DNA of 64,000 nucleotides, taken from contig DHVR01000061.1 of assembly GCA_002412765.1 (NCBI GenBank), positions 310,001 to 374,000 of the forward strand, given 5' to 3'. Numbering within the stretch: the first letter of the stretch is position 1; every line of letters begins with the position of its first letter. This stretch comes from Leptolinea sp. UBA5203 (lineage in GTDB: Bacteria; Chloroflexota; Anaerolineae; Anaerolineales; Anaerolineaceae). Position numbers and translations under genes: made by a program. Positions 27,001 through 35,111 of the stretch are shown piece by piece. The notes beneath the pieces are model-generated. The model had not been told where the DNA came from and searched no databases. It saw nothing but the letters and a program-made list of their open reading frames with translations.

Positions 27001-27015
27001 CGAAATACTGGCCAT
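24013..27015 (-). CDS. Large TPR protein with acidic central region and repeated WLK motifs
   Basis: About 1000 residues. The first 240 residues are TPR repeats (for instance AVAHCKHILKLFPKHVDTYRL), the last 70 again TPR-like (LDPGIYIRLGDAYIRNNE). The middle 650 residues are very rich in D, E, S and Q and look disordered. Short motifs recur in it: LPDWLKELD, IPDWLKDLD, IPGWLKELE, VPEWLSTHS, and weaker FSWLESLA. This suggests several docking sites for one partner. No signal peptide or membrane segment. GGAGG 7 bases before the chosen ATG decides the start over one 31 codons upstream. Function unknown; a scaffold is the best guess. Confidence 0.75.
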   Translation of the reverse strand: MASISLRSYQQKIENLVDRGQTEEAVAHCKHILKLFPKHVDTYRLLGKSYLEMQHFQEAGDVLQRVLSVFPDDFISQIGLSIIREDSDNLDQSIWHMERAFEIQPSNNAVQEELKRLYGRRDGVVPQKILLTRGALVRMYVRGEAYPQAIAEGIAALQEDKQRSDIELLLAKSYLRTNQINEAFRLCQKILQSLPYAYEANQLMAEMHILTKQNDQAEPYFERIRMLDPYAAFVNENTPTTAKVDENTIVLDELDKDTVSMDLALHKSTESALSIDDSSDDLDFQAITFFEPQELKTDSQPDSPWFDEKGIESLEEPQSIEQDDEDFLQNLSDAAETSMPETVKKAEIAPISIPEFLQSMTTGVSSETNNAIRSSSSAIPEVVPLSTEKFFSEPQDQSDSEELPDWLKELDKETKQSDIELDLQNEIDSLFTDDGGINVNASENTIEKPASVTDEDDQFTSMFLEDLDHTSQQPGKTRMFSMTANLAAEPAGFDADHDEDPDVANAQQEADIPDWLKDLDQSNRIPASIQSINKIDQEIEEESDEADEDFEQALNEASLSDSSSFTMFSDRDEPEETTSQGTNVLSEEDDAFSWLESLAAKQGAAEDSLLSEQSERPDAPPAWILQDSGQSGTDFPVIDREGNDSISESMFSEALDDEEGSPLTISSLEQEFPHSENQQTSILDEPNKETAWVDEFDNGKDDEIASPMHPDQELPDYPSQVSDIESKSTDSLPPKTPDEIPGWLKELEEQTSIYALSPDSKNHFDNSTGKFENEEEDNDVPEWLSTHSEEKEENKQDELSVEDFTDQKLQEEGEQEETELPDQFASALGNEPLAVDEYQPLFPESIVGDTPLQFMEDIPSQSDEIEVETSSEFDHPLPFDVPDDLLKGLFQEDQPEESSVVSSPRDSGFSNESESSALDRMDQIRELFNNQQYERAFEIVDHMIEEEDQLNEVIEELTKVIYDHPLDPGIYIRLGDAYIRNNEIQKSLDMYQEAENLLQK

Positions 27016-27094
27016 CGGAAACCTCCCCGGGAAATTCATGCAGGCGGAATTATTATACAGTTTGTAGAGTATATAGACAAGTATTTCATTAAAT

Positions 27095-27121
27095 GAAAAA
27101 AGCGGCAATCAATTTGCCGCT
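27095..27121 (-). terminator. Rho-independent terminator of the sigma factor gene
   Basis: Stem AGCGGCAA / TTGCCGCT (27101-27108 with 27114-27121) followed on the minus strand by TTTTTTCATTT. It separates the sigma factor gene from the TPR gene. Confidence 0.85.
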
Positions 27122-27131
27122 TTCAACTCTG

Positions 27132-28352
27132 TTAATCACCTAGATAATCACGCAATTTTCGTCGTATATTGGGATGACGCAGGCGGCTTAATGCCTGAGC
27201 TTCAATTTGGCGCACTCTTTCACGTGTAACACCCATTTTTCTACCTACTTCTTCGAGCGTGTAAGATTGCCCATCCAGAAGCCCATATCTTAATTGAAGA
27301 ATGCGGACTTCACGAGGAGGCAGATCATTTAAGATGATCTCAAGATGTTCTTTTAATAAATTATAAGTCGCAGTATCATCGGGTGGTGGTGCTTCATCGT
27401 CTTCGATGAAATCACCTAATACCGAGTCTTCCTCGTCATCTGTTGGTGTTTCCAGAGAGAGAGGACGGCGGGCTACTTGAATCATATTTTCTACTTTCTT
27501 TGGCGTCACTTCCAAAGAAACAGCTAATTCTTCAACCGATGGTTCTCTACCCAGACGTTGAGTGATCTGATGTTGGACACGAAGTAATTTGTTGATTTGG
27601 TCGCCCATGTGAACAGGTACACGAATGGTTCGGCCCTGGTCTGCAATGGCACGGGTGACGGCCTGACGAATCCACCAGGTGGCATAGGTACTAAACTTAT
27701 GACCTCGACGGTAATCGAACTTTTTTGTGGCTCTAATCAGACCAATGTTTCCTTCCTGAATTAAATCAAGAAATGGAACGCCGCGCCCCATGTATTTTTT
27801 TGCAACGCTAATGACGAGTCTTGAGTTGGCTGTGATCAGATGTTCACGGGCAGTCCAGCCATCTTCGATTAACTTACGCAATTCCAAACGACGGGGGGAG
27901 GTAACTTGCCCTTTGGCTAATTCTTCGCGAGCCATTTTGCCCCGTTCAATCCGTTGGGCTAATTCGACTTCTTCTTCTGCCGTTAAAAGCGGAACACGAC
28001 TGACTTCTTTTAAATACAATCCGATGGTGTCATCGGTATCAATATGAGCCAGGTCGTCCATCAGTAAAGACTGAACAGGTTCGTCCGCTTCTTCTTCAGG
28101 CTCATCCTCAATTTCTTCATCACTGGGTTCTTCAGGAACTGAATCTTCAATGTAGGTGATGCCAGCACTCATCAGGGCCGAAAAGGCTTCCTCTAACTGT
28201 TCTACATCTTGTTCAGCTTCAGGGAAAAAATGCAAAATATCGTCAATCGTAACGTAGGATTTTAATCTTCCCAGTTCGATAAGACGAGCAGTAGCCGAAT
28301 ATTGTTCTTCGTCATCATCTTCAACTTCAACTTTATAAATGTCGTTATCCAT
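27132..28352 (-). CDS. rpoD: Primary RNA polymerase sigma factor (sigma70, RpoD/SigA)
   Basis: Directs RNA polymerase to housekeeping promoters. Region 1.2 ([17 protein letters not shown]) begins near residue 108, region 2 includes [20 protein letters not shown] and [16 protein letters not shown] (the -10 recognition helix), region 3 follows, and region 4 ends with the -35-binding helix-turn-helix [20 protein letters not shown]. The first 105 residues are acidic and resemble region 1.1; the long non-conserved insert of proteobacterial RpoD is absent. Complete region 1.1 and 1.2 fit a group 1 factor, consistent with the many TTGACA/TATAAT-like promoters in this window. Two promoters lie upstream and a terminator downstream. 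Confidence 0.93.
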   Translation of the reverse strand: MDNDIYKVEVEDDDEEQYSATARLIELGRLKSYVTIDDILHFFPEAEQDVEQLEEAFSALMSAGITYIEDSVPEEPSDEEIEDEPEEEADEPVQSLLMDDLAHIDTDDTIGLYLKEVSRVPLLTAEEEVELAQRIERGKMAREELAKGQVTSPRRLELRKLIEDGWTAREHLITANSRLVISVAKKYMGRGVPFLDLIQEGNIGLIRATKKFDYRRGHKFSTYATWWIRQAVTRAIADQGRTIRVPVHMGDQINKLLRVQHQITQRLGREPSVEELAVSLEVTPKKVENMIQVARRPLSLETPTDDEEDSVLGDFIEDDEAPPPDDTATYNLLKEHLEIILNDLPPREVRILQLRYGLLDGQSYTLEEVGRKMGVTRERVRQIEAQALSRLRHPNIRRKLRDYLGD

Positions 28353-28535
28353 AGACGCGTTTAACTCTACCTTCTATCATTATGAAGATTTCAACCAATA
28401 TTTTTATTTGTATCCATGTAAACAAGAAAATAATGCCGGATGGAAAAAGCTTATTATTCAGCATACACGTTTTTAAAACAAAATTCAATACCTGAATGCT
28501 AACGCACAATTCTCATATTGACTGGTTGAGTACTA

Positions 28536-28564
28536 ATTATGGCAATTTAAAAAACGAGTGTCAA
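28536..28564 (-). promoter_or_regulatory. Proximal promoter of rpoD
   Basis: Minus strand: -35 TTGACA (28559-28564), 17-base spacer, -10 CATAAT (28536-28541). It would give a leader of about 175 bases before the rpoD start. Confidence 0.6.
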
Positions 28565-28627
28565 CTTAAAACTGCTGTGAAAAATACAAAGAAATATATT
28601 AACAATTTGATTTAAAACCCGTATAAC

Positions 28628-28656
28628 ACTATACAGAATAGTTGGCCTTAAGTCAA
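28628..28656 (-). promoter_or_regulatory. Distal promoter of rpoD
   Basis: Minus strand: -35 TTGACT (28651-28656), 17-base spacer, -10 TATAGT (28628-28633), about 90 bases upstream of the proximal promoter. Confidence 0.5.
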
Positions 28657-28724
28657 CTTATGCGATAAAATTCTAATGTAAAATTAATATTTGTCTATCC
28701 AAAAAAAAAGTCGTTTACGAATGG

Positions 28725-28752
28725 TTGACAGGGGGTAAAGTTCATGTACAAT
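28725..28752 (+). promoter_or_regulatory. Promoter of the membrane pyrophosphatase gene
   Basis: -35 TTGACA (28725-28730), 16-base spacer, -10 TACAAT (28747-28752), with a TATAAT just beyond it at 28755-28760 that could be an alternative -10. The transcript leader would be about 85 bases. Confidence 0.65.
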
Positions 28753-28845
28753 ACTATAATGCGCAAAATTTTTTGTTATATTTATTTCCATAATCCCCTA
28801 ATCATCCTCTATCCCTAGAGGAAAAATTTTATATCCGGAGGAACC

Positions 28846-31131
28846 ATGAATCTTTTAGGTCTTGCCCGTCACGGCTTGAACAATTTTGAACAAATTGCTG
28901 TGATTTGTGTTGTGGCAATTGCAATCATCAGTCTCCTTTATGCTTGGTTTTTAAAGAACCTCGTGATGAAGAAAGACAAGGGTGATCCAAAAATGATAGA
29001 AGTTTGGGATGCCATCCGCGTCGGGGCCAACAGCTATCTAAGTCAACAGTTGAAAACAATTCTTCCTGCCATTGCCCTTTTGGGTGTGGCCCTATATTTC
29101 AGTGTTTCAGTTGTTCCCCCTTCAGCAGAAGCACTTGTTGAATTTCCAAACAATACCACAACCATTATTGCCATTGGTAGAACTATTGCCTTTATCATGG
29201 GCGCAAGTTTCTCCTTGATTGTTGGCCAATTGGGTATGCGGATGGCAATTCAGGCTAGTGTTAGAGCTGCCTCTGCTGCCAAACGTGGTTTCAATGAAGC
29301 TTTATCCATTGCTTACTACTCCGGAACCGTTACTGGTATGTTGACTGACGGTTTAGGATTGATGGGTGGTACGATTATTTTCATTATCTTTGGGACAGCA
29401 TCTCCAGATGCCTTATTAGGCTTTGGTTTTGGTGGCACTTTATTGGCCTTATTTATGCGCGTAGGTGGCGGTATTTATACCAAGGCTGCAGATGTAGGCG
29501 CTGATCTGGTTGGCAAAGTTGAAAAAGATATTCCAGAAGATGATCCACGGAATGCCGCTGTTATTGCCGATCTTGTTGGCGATAATGTAGGCGACTGTGC
29601 AGGTATGGCTGCTGACATCTTTGAAAGTTATGAAGTCACCATCGTTTCTGCTTTGATTTTGGGTCTTTCACTGTCAAGCTTAACTGGCGAACTCAAATGG
29701 ATCGTATACCCATTGATCATTCGCGGTTTGGGTGTGATCAGCTCTATCATGGGTACGTTTACCGTGCCGATTTGGGAAAAATTCCCGATCAAATTCCTCC
29801 GCGCTCATGATGCGGAAGAATCCATGTTCCGCTCTTATGAAGTTTCCAGTATTAACACCGTGGTATTTTCTTTTATCCTGGCAATTTTCTATGCCCATGA
29901 TTGGAAATTGGCTATGTTGACCTCCATTGGTGTCGGTTTGGCGGTCGCTTTCAATCCTCTCACCTCCTACTTTACCGCAACCAAGAAACCGCCAGTACAA
30001 GAAATTGTAAAATCAACCAAAACTGGCCCTGCAACCACCATTCTGTCGGGTCTCTCCTTGGGAATGGAGTCCAGTGTTTGGGCATTGCTCGTCATTGCCG
30101 TCTCCTTTATCTTTGCTTTACTGCTTTACGGCGGTTCAGATCCGGTGTATGTTCTCTATGGTGTCGCTATGATTGGTATTGGTATGCTTAGCCATACTGG
30201 TAACAACGTTGCCATGGATAGCTATGGCCCTATCTCTGATAATGCCAATGGTATTGCCGAAATGGCCTGGCATGATACAACCGATGAGAAAGAATTGGCC
30301 GCACGTCAAATTATGGCTGATCTGGATGCCGTTGGGAATACCACCAAAGCCATTACAAAGGGTGTTGCCATCGCTTCCGCCGTTATTGCGGCAGTTAGCC
30401 TTTTTGCTTCCTATATGGTGGATATTAACAGAGTCCTTGCTCAATTGGGCAAGCCAGCCTTAATGTCCATTAATATTGCTGACACAAAAGTATTTGTTGG
30501 TTTACTGCTGGGTGGTGCTTTACCTTGGCTCTTCAGTTCATTGTCCATTCGTGCAGTCACCCGTGCTGCCGGACAGATTGTAGAAGAAGTACGACGCCAA
30601 TTCCGGATTCCTGGAATTATGGAAGGGACCGTCAAGCCAGATTACGCACAAGCCGTTGGAATCTCAACCCGCTCTGCCCAGAAAGAATTGATTCCTCTGG
30701 CTGTCATCTCCATTGTCACGCCATTAATCGTTGGCATGGTTTTGCAGGTTGAAGCTTTAGGCGGTTTCTTGGCTGGTGTCATCCTCAGTGGTCAATTACT
30801 GGCTGTCTTTATGTCAAACAGTGGTGGTGCCTGGGATAATGCCAAGAAAGCCATTGAAGACGAACCTCGTGACGTGATTGCCAATACCGGAAAAGGCTCT
30901 GAACGTCATAAAGCAGGTGTTGTTGGCGATACTGTTGGCGATCCGCTTAAAGATACTGCCGGTCCTGCTTTGAATCCTATGATTAAAGTAGTCAACTTAG
31001 TAAGTTTAATTGCCGCTCCGATCATCGTTCGTTACCCGTTGGAGAATGTCACCAGCTATGTAGTGGTTGCTGCGTTAATGGCAGCGCTCATTTGGGCTGT
31101 CACAAGAAGTAAGAAGACTGCTGATATTTAG
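28846..31131 (+). CDS. hppA: Membrane-bound proton-translocating pyrophosphatase
   Basis: Couples pyrophosphate hydrolysis to ion pumping. About 16 membrane helices in 761 residues. Catalytic loops: GGGIYTKAADVGADLVGKVE, DDPRNAAVIADLVGDNVGDC (Mg-PPi ligands) and, near the C-terminus, NSGGAWDNAKK and HKAGVVGDTVGDPLKDT. The potassium-determinant segment reads GNTTKAITKG; Lys at that position marks the K-independent, proton-pumping subfamily, where K-dependent enzymes have Ala. This assignment follows family knowledge. CCGGAGGA gives a strong ribosome site. Transcribed alone between its promoter and a terminator. Confidence 0.95.
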   Translation: MNLLGLARHGLNNFEQIAVICVVAIAIISLLYAWFLKNLVMKKDKGDPKMIEVWDAIRVGANSYLSQQLKTILPAIALLGVALYFSVSVVPPSAEALVEFPNNTTTIIAIGRTIAFIMGASFSLIVGQLGMRMAIQASVRAASAAKRGFNEALSIAYYSGTVTGMLTDGLGLMGGTIIFIIFGTASPDALLGFGFGGTLLALFMRVGGGIYTKAADVGADLVGKVEKDIPEDDPRNAAVIADLVGDNVGDCAGMAADIFESYEVTIVSALILGLSLSSLTGELKWIVYPLIIRGLGVISSIMGTFTVPIWEKFPIKFLRAHDAEESMFRSYEVSSINTVVFSFILAIFYAHDWKLAMLTSIGVGLAVAFNPLTSYFTATKKPPVQEIVKSTKTGPATTILSGLSLGMESSVWALLVIAVSFIFALLLYGGSDPVYVLYGVAMIGIGMLSHTGNNVAMDSYGPISDNANGIAEMAWHDTTDEKELAARQIMADLDAVGNTTKAITKGVAIASAVIAAVSLFASYMVDINRVLAQLGKPALMSINIADTKVFVGLLLGGALPWLFSSLSIRAVTRAAGQIVEEVRRQFRIPGIMEGTVKPDYAQAVGISTRSAQKELIPLAVISIVTPLIVGMVLQVEALGGFLAGVILSGQLLAVFMSNSGGAWDNAKKAIEDEPRDVIANTGKGSERHKAGVVGDTVGDPLKDTAGPALNPMIKVVNLVSLIAAPIIVRYPLENVTSYVVVAALMAALIWAVTRSKKTADI

Positions 31132-31149
31132 TCTGATTTCCAATAATGA

Positions 31150-31184
31150 AAACGAGGTGGAGATTGCTTCACCTCGTTTGTTGT
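31150..31184 (+). terminator. Rho-independent terminator of hppA
   Basis: Stem AAACGAGGTG / CACCTCGTTT (31150-31159 with 31170-31179) followed by GTTGTTT. It lies 18 bases after the hppA stop. Confidence 0.75.
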
Positions 31185-31266
31185 TTAACACAATTAGAAA
31201 TCATAAAATTAGCACTCGAAAAAAACGTTATTATGGACGTCGTCGCAATATATTTTGAATAGCATC

Positions 31267-31313
31267 AAAAAATAAAACCCCATGTAGCGGCAATTCATGA
31301 ATTACCGCTACAT
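31267..31313 (-). terminator. Long palindrome acting as terminator of the degV operon
   Basis: Near-perfect 32-base palindrome (31282-31313): arms ATGTAGCGG / CCGCTACAT, one mismatch, and an inner palindrome AATTCATGAATT. On the minus strand it is followed by GGGGTTTTATTTTTT. It lies 38 bases past the degV stop, so a terminator is the simplest reading, though it is longer than most. Confidence 0.6.
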
Positions 31314-31350
31314 AATATACAGCCATTTTAAGTTTAAATCTGGAAAGAAC

Positions 31351-32190
31351 CTATTTTTTGTAGAAACTGACCCCAATTACACCTGGGCCCGCATGAACCA
31401 GAAACGCCGGTGGAAGTTCATAGATGGGTACATCAGACAATTCATACTTAGTTTTAAGGATGGAAGCTAATCGTTGGGCGTCCTCAACCGCATCTCCATG
31501 CATAAGGCAGAGGCAGGCCTCCTCTGTACCGGGAAAATCTCCTGCGATTAAGTCCAATAGACGTTCATGGGCTCGCTTCTTGGTCCTTTGGGATTCAACC
31601 GTCTGTACTTTGCCTTCTTTGATTGTCAAAATGGGTTTAATTTGCAGCATACTGCCAACAAGATTTTGAGCGCCGCCGATCCTGCCACCCTTATGGAGGT
31701 ATTCAAGGGTATCGACAACAAAGTAATTTTGCTCTTTTATGATCAGATCTTGAATTCCGGTAAGGATTTCTTTGAACTGAAGGCCTTCTTTTGCCCAGCG
31801 ATGCGCCTGTAAAACCAGAGACGCCAGGCCGCTGCCAATGGTTAGTGAATCAACTACTTCGATGGTTAACCCCGGGAACTCACCTGCGGCGGTGGTTGCA
31901 CTTCTTACCGTACCGCTTAAGCCGGCGGAGGGACAAATGATGATCACATCCTGATGGTCTTTTTGTGCTTGTGCGAGATAAGGTTGATAAAGAGCCGGCG
32001 GTGGCGCTGCCGTCTTAGGCAGGTTGGTTGCCGCTTTTAATTTGCTTATAAACGTTTGGGCGTCAATCTCCGTATCATCGCGATAGGAGTCCTGGTCAAA
32101 CATAATAATTTGAGGCAGTAGGATTAGGTCTAACTCCTTTGCACGCCCAAGAGGAATTCCGCTTGTTGTGTCACCTAAAATTCGTACCAT
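31351..32190 (-). CDS. DegV family fatty-acid-binding protein
   Basis: 279 residues of the DegV (EDD) fold, which binds a fatty acid and in Firmicutes serves as FakB, the acyl carrier for fatty acid kinase FakA. Recognisable: ILGDTTSGIP at the N-terminus (in place of the usual TDSTxDL), PKTAAPPPALY (in place of TSQPS), and the C-terminal HAGPGVIGVSF. No FakA-like kinase lies beside it. GGAG stands 8 bases before the ATG. Last gene of the minus-strand run starting at the zinc-ribbon gene. Confidence 0.88.
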   Translation of the reverse strand: MVRILGDTTSGIPLGRAKELDLILLPQIIMFDQDSYRDDTEIDAQTFISKLKAATNLPKTAAPPPALYQPYLAQAQKDHQDVIIICPSAGLSGTVRSATTAAGEFPGLTIEVVDSLTIGSGLASLVLQAHRWAKEGLQFKEILTGIQDLIIKEQNYFVVDTLEYLHKGGRIGGAQNLVGSMLQIKPILTIKEGKVQTVESQRTKKRAHERLLDLIAGDFPGTEEACLCLMHGDAVEDAQRLASILKTKYELSDVPIYELPPAFLVHAGPGVIGVSFYKK

Positions 32191-32219
32191 AGAAAATTCT
32201 CCATTATAAGAATAAGTGC

Positions 32220-32810
32220 TTAATTTTGAAGATCAAGTTTTCCCCATTGATCCAGATGAACCCAAGTTTGCATTTCATTTCTTTCTCTTGGACGACGCTC
32301 CATCTCCTGTATATCGTCAGGAAGATTGGAATATCTGATAGGCAAACCAACAGCGATCACCAAAAAAGGTTGGATATTTTTCGGAATATTGAAGAGCAAT
32401 GCTGCTTTCTCTTTGTCAAATCCACCCATCGGACGGCAGTTGTAATTTAAAGAGCGTATCTGAAGAAGGAGGTTTTCATTGGCCAATCCGAGATCATGGA
32501 GGGCACTTCGATTGGGAGTCCCTTGATCATCGGCAATCTCAGCACAGGAGAGAATTAACACTGGAGCTTTGTTTGCCCACTCTTGATTTTTTTCATCCAA
32601 ACAGGAGCGCATTGAGGCTAATGCTTCTGGAGACTGTTTAGTAAAAAGGAGATATCGCCATGGCTGACGGTTTCTTGCAGAAGGCGCCCAACGAGCGGCT
32701 TCAAAGAAAGAGAGAAGGTCTTCCATTGGAATATCTTGATTCTCTTTAAATGTTTTGGATGATCTACGATTATAGATGATGGAAGATATCTTATTGATAT
32801 GGAAAGTCAT
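32220..32810 (-). CDS. Nitroreductase family flavoprotein
   Basis: FMN-dependent oxidoreductase fold, 196 residues. The FMN-phosphate motif YNRRSSKTF and RWAPSARNRQPWRYL are near the N-terminus; NIPKNIQPFLVIAVGLP near residue 140 is the usual second block. The C-terminus ends soon after, so this is one of the shorter members. Substrate unknown. It lies 15 bases after the P1 peptidase gene, in the same transcript. Confidence 0.85.
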   Translation of the reverse strand: MTFHINKISSIIYNRRSSKTFKENQDIPMEDLLSFFEAARWAPSARNRQPWRYLLFTKQSPEALASMRSCLDEKNQEWANKAPVLILSCAEIADDQGTPNRSALHDLGLANENLLLQIRSLNYNCRPMGGFDKEKAALLFNIPKNIQPFLVIAVGLPIRYSNLPDDIQEMERRPRERNEMQTWVHLDQWGKLDLQN

Positions 32811-32825
32811 TATGGTTTCCTATGG

Positions 32826-33824
32826 TTATACATATGATTGGGCAGCAGGAAGCTGGTTAAGGGGTTCTGCTGCTAATGCGGCATTGAGGATCGCTTGCCT
32901 TACCATGGACGCGGCATAAGCTCCGACCAAATTGACATCCGCTTTTTTCTTTTGAGTGGCAATGGAGAAAATCGTATCACCATCCAACATGGTGTGGGCG
33001 GGAGAAATGGATCGTGCTATCCCATTATGAGCCATTTGGGCAATTTTATTGATTTCTTCACGGTTAAATTTTGCATTAGTTGCTACTACCCCAATGACGG
33101 TGTTTTGCTTCATGGCAATATTGAGGATATTTTCCCCGATAAAACTATTCATGGATTTTAAGGTATCAGCAAAAAGTTCTCCATCGCCAATGCGCTTTCC
33201 TAAAACAGAAAATGACCGGGTTCCCGCGAGGATACTCTCGTCCGGGTTGATGACGTCCCCGAATGCATTAACCACCATCAGGGCTGAGACAACGAGATTA
33301 TTCTTTAATACAATACTGGCTGTGCCAATGCCGGACTTCATCGCCTGTCTCATGCCAAATAACTTGCCCACGGTTGCGCCAGTTCCTGCACCAACATTCC
33401 CTTGCAAAACAGGGCCATTGCTTGCTTCACAGCATGCCTTATATCCCATCGCTGCGTCTGGAAAAACATCAGGACTGCCAAAGGCGAGATCAAAAATCAC
33501 GGCGCTGGAAACAATGGGAACATGTTTGACACCAGTGTTGACGCCAATCCCTTTTTCGGCTAAATAGTTCATGACCCCACTGGACGCATCCAATCCAAAA
33601 GCTGAGCCTCCAGCAAGAACAACCGCGTTGATTTGATCCACGAAGTGCATGGGGCGCAGCGCATCTGTTTCGCGTGTACCGGGAGCACCCCCGCGTTGGT
33701 CTACGCCGCCAATTGAACCTTTAGGGGGAAGAATAACGGTTACACCAGTTAAGCCCACAAGATCTTGTACTTGTCCCACAAAGATTCCTGGAACGTCTGT
33801 TAGTGAATTTTGATGTTTAATCAT
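32826..33824 (-). CDS. P1 (S58) family peptidase, DmpA-like
   Basis: N-terminal-nucleophile hydrolase of the L-aminopeptidase D-Ala-esterase/amidase family, which matures by self-cleavage. Visible blocks: SLTDVPGIFVGQ, GGAPGTRETDAL, VVLAGGSAFGLDA, GNVGAGTGATVGK and SGIGTAS, the last lying where the family has its self-processing site. 332 residues is typical. Natural substrates are unclear for most members. It overlaps no gene but sits 6 bases after the zinc-ribbon gene. Confidence 0.9.
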   Translation of the reverse strand: MIKHQNSLTDVPGIFVGQVQDLVGLTGVTVILPPKGSIGGVDQRGGAPGTRETDALRPMHFVDQINAVVLAGGSAFGLDASSGVMNYLAEKGIGVNTGVKHVPIVSSAVIFDLAFGSPDVFPDAAMGYKACCEASNGPVLQGNVGAGTGATVGKLFGMRQAMKSGIGTASIVLKNNLVVSALMVVNAFGDVINPDESILAGTRSFSVLGKRIGDGELFADTLKSMNSFIGENILNIAMKQNTVIGVVATNAKFNREEINKIAQMAHNGIARSISPAHTMLDGDTIFSIATQKKKADVNLVGAYAASMVRQAILNAALAAEPLNQLPAAQSYV

Positions 33825-33830
33825 ATGAGA

Positions 33831-34421
33831 TTACCTGAAAATCAATTTACCGCAATTCGGGCAGGTGGAGGTTGAATTTTGAATAACGAAGCCACAGGTT
33901 TTACAAGTGCCAGGTTGTAATTCTCCCATTGGTGCGCCGCAGGCAACACAATTCGGTTCGGAAATTGGATTTGCCGCCTTGCAATAGTCACACGTTATTG
34001 TCCTCAAATTCTCAGATAATTCCATAGTTGCATTCATCTGTCGAGCAAAACGATCAATAACCTGCCAGATATCCTCTTTTAATTGCAAGTTCTCTATATC
34101 TTGAGCAATATCATCAATACGGCTGAGTAAATTGAGCGGATTCCGAATTGTTGCGAATGCTGAAAAACCCAGGCTAGCAGCAACTCCCAAAATCGATTGT
34201 TTCCCGATTTGTACTGAAACTCCATCTGGTACTTTTTCAATAGTGATTGGAATAGCTGTTCCGCCACCAGAGACTGCATTAATATGGGTTGCAATCTGTA
34301 CAATAATTCGGTTTTCCGTCCCGAACTCTTTGGTGTTCAGGTTATTCCGGTTGAAATGCCCATGCAGAGCGCCTGCAATATCTTTTGGTTCAATATTCCC
34401 GTGATAAAATTTACTATCCAT
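33831..34421 (-). CDS. Protein with two C-terminal zinc ribbons, unknown function
   Basis: 196 residues. The N-terminal 125 residues form an unrecognised domain (QIATHINAVSGGGTAIPITI, then a Gly/Ala-rich hydrophobic stretch). The C-terminus carries CDYCKAANPISEPNCVACG and CKTCGFVIQNSTSTCPNCG, two four-cysteine zinc ribbons. The ATG before DSKFYHG was chosen over one 11 codons upstream that would overlap the leader of the divergent gene. First gene of the operon with the P1 peptidase, nitroreductase and DegV. Confidence 0.65.
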   Translation of the reverse strand: MDSKFYHGNIEPKDIAGALHGHFNRNNLNTKEFGTENRIIVQIATHINAVSGGGTAIPITIEKVPDGVSVQIGKQSILGVAASLGFSAFATIRNPLNLLSRIDDIAQDIENLQLKEDIWQVIDRFARQMNATMELSENLRTITCDYCKAANPISEPNCVACGAPMGELQPGTCKTCGFVIQNSTSTCPNCGKLIFR

Positions 34422-34475
34422 AGTATCGATTATAATCAATATTTCAAGGATCATAGTATCAAATCAGGTGCAACA

Positions 34476-35105
34476 ATGAAGCAATTAAGCAATTTCAAAG
34501 AACGATTATCCGTAGGCATTCTAATTCTTGGCATATTCTTAATACTTTCCAACAATAATCATGTTGCTGCAAATAATTCTCTTGAGCAGGAAAAACTACC
34601 GACGGTTACAGGAACCCCTCTTGGACCGCAAATTACGGTCTTAGTGATTGAGGGTGAGGAACAAATCAATGTTCGTTCGGGTCCCCATGTAACATTCGAT
34701 AAAGTAGGTGTCCTGGTTAATAACCAGTCTGCTACAGCTCTGGGTAAAACAGCCTCTGGTGAGTGGATCTTGATTGAATATCAGGGTGTGGAGAATGGAC
34801 AAGCCTGGGTATATGCACCCCTTGTCAGCATTTCACCCGGTGACTTACCTATCGTTGCACCCCCATCTACTCCTACGCCGGCAGTCACCCCAACCATTGA
34901 TCCGACCATGGCCGCACGCTTTATTATTTCACCCTTGCCAACTCGTTTAGCAACCTACACTGAGGTAGCGCCTTTATCCATACCAACTTTTGAAGATACA
35001 TCAACTATATCTCAAAAAGCAGGCATCCCCATTGGCTTGCTGATTTTAGTGGTTGGCGCTATTGGATTGTTCATGGGATTATTCACCATCGCACAAGGCA
35101 GATAG
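34476..35105 (+). CDS. Exported SH3b-domain protein with C-terminal membrane anchor
   Basis: 209 residues. A signal peptide or N-terminal helix (SVGILILGIFLIL), a bacterial SH3 domain at about residues 45-120 (EQINVRSGPHVTFDKVGVL ... GQAWVYAPLV), a Pro/Thr-rich linker (PPSTPTPAVTPTIDPT), and a C-terminal membrane helix IPIGLLILVVGAIGLFMG. It probably sits in the cell envelope and binds wall peptide. AGGTG 5 bases before the ATG decides the start; the frame is open further upstream inside the opposite gene. Its end is 6 bases from a convergent gene. Confidence 0.75.
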   Translation: MKQLSNFKERLSVGILILGIFLILSNNNHVAANNSLEQEKLPTVTGTPLGPQITVLVIEGEEQINVRSGPHVTFDKVGVLVNNQSATALGKTASGEWILIEYQGVENGQAWVYAPLVSISPGDLPIVAPPSTPTPAVTPTIDPTMAARFIISPLPTRLATYTEVAPLSIPTFEDTSTISQKAGIPIGLLILVVGAIGLFMGLFTIAQGR

Positions 35106-35111
35106 TGTTTA

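Larger units (their letters stand above)
28353..28845. other. Divergent intergenic region between rpoD and hppA
   Basis: 493 bases with no supported gene, strongly AT-rich. It contains two minus-strand promoters for rpoD, one plus-strand promoter for hppA, and in the hppA 5-prime leader a small hairpin CCTCTA-TCCC-TAGAGG (28806-28821) ahead of the CCGGAGGA ribosome site. I saw no riboswitch consensus. Confidence 0.6.

Noticed and set aside
28353..28845. Riboswitch or small RNA in the rpoD-hppA gap
   Set aside because: Only one small hairpin before the ribosome site was seen; no known consensus, and the region is explained by promoters.
34284..34475. N-terminal extension of the SH3 protein
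   Set aside because: The extension overlaps the coding part of the divergent zinc-ribbon gene and lacks a ribosome site; the ATG at 34476 precedes the signal peptide.
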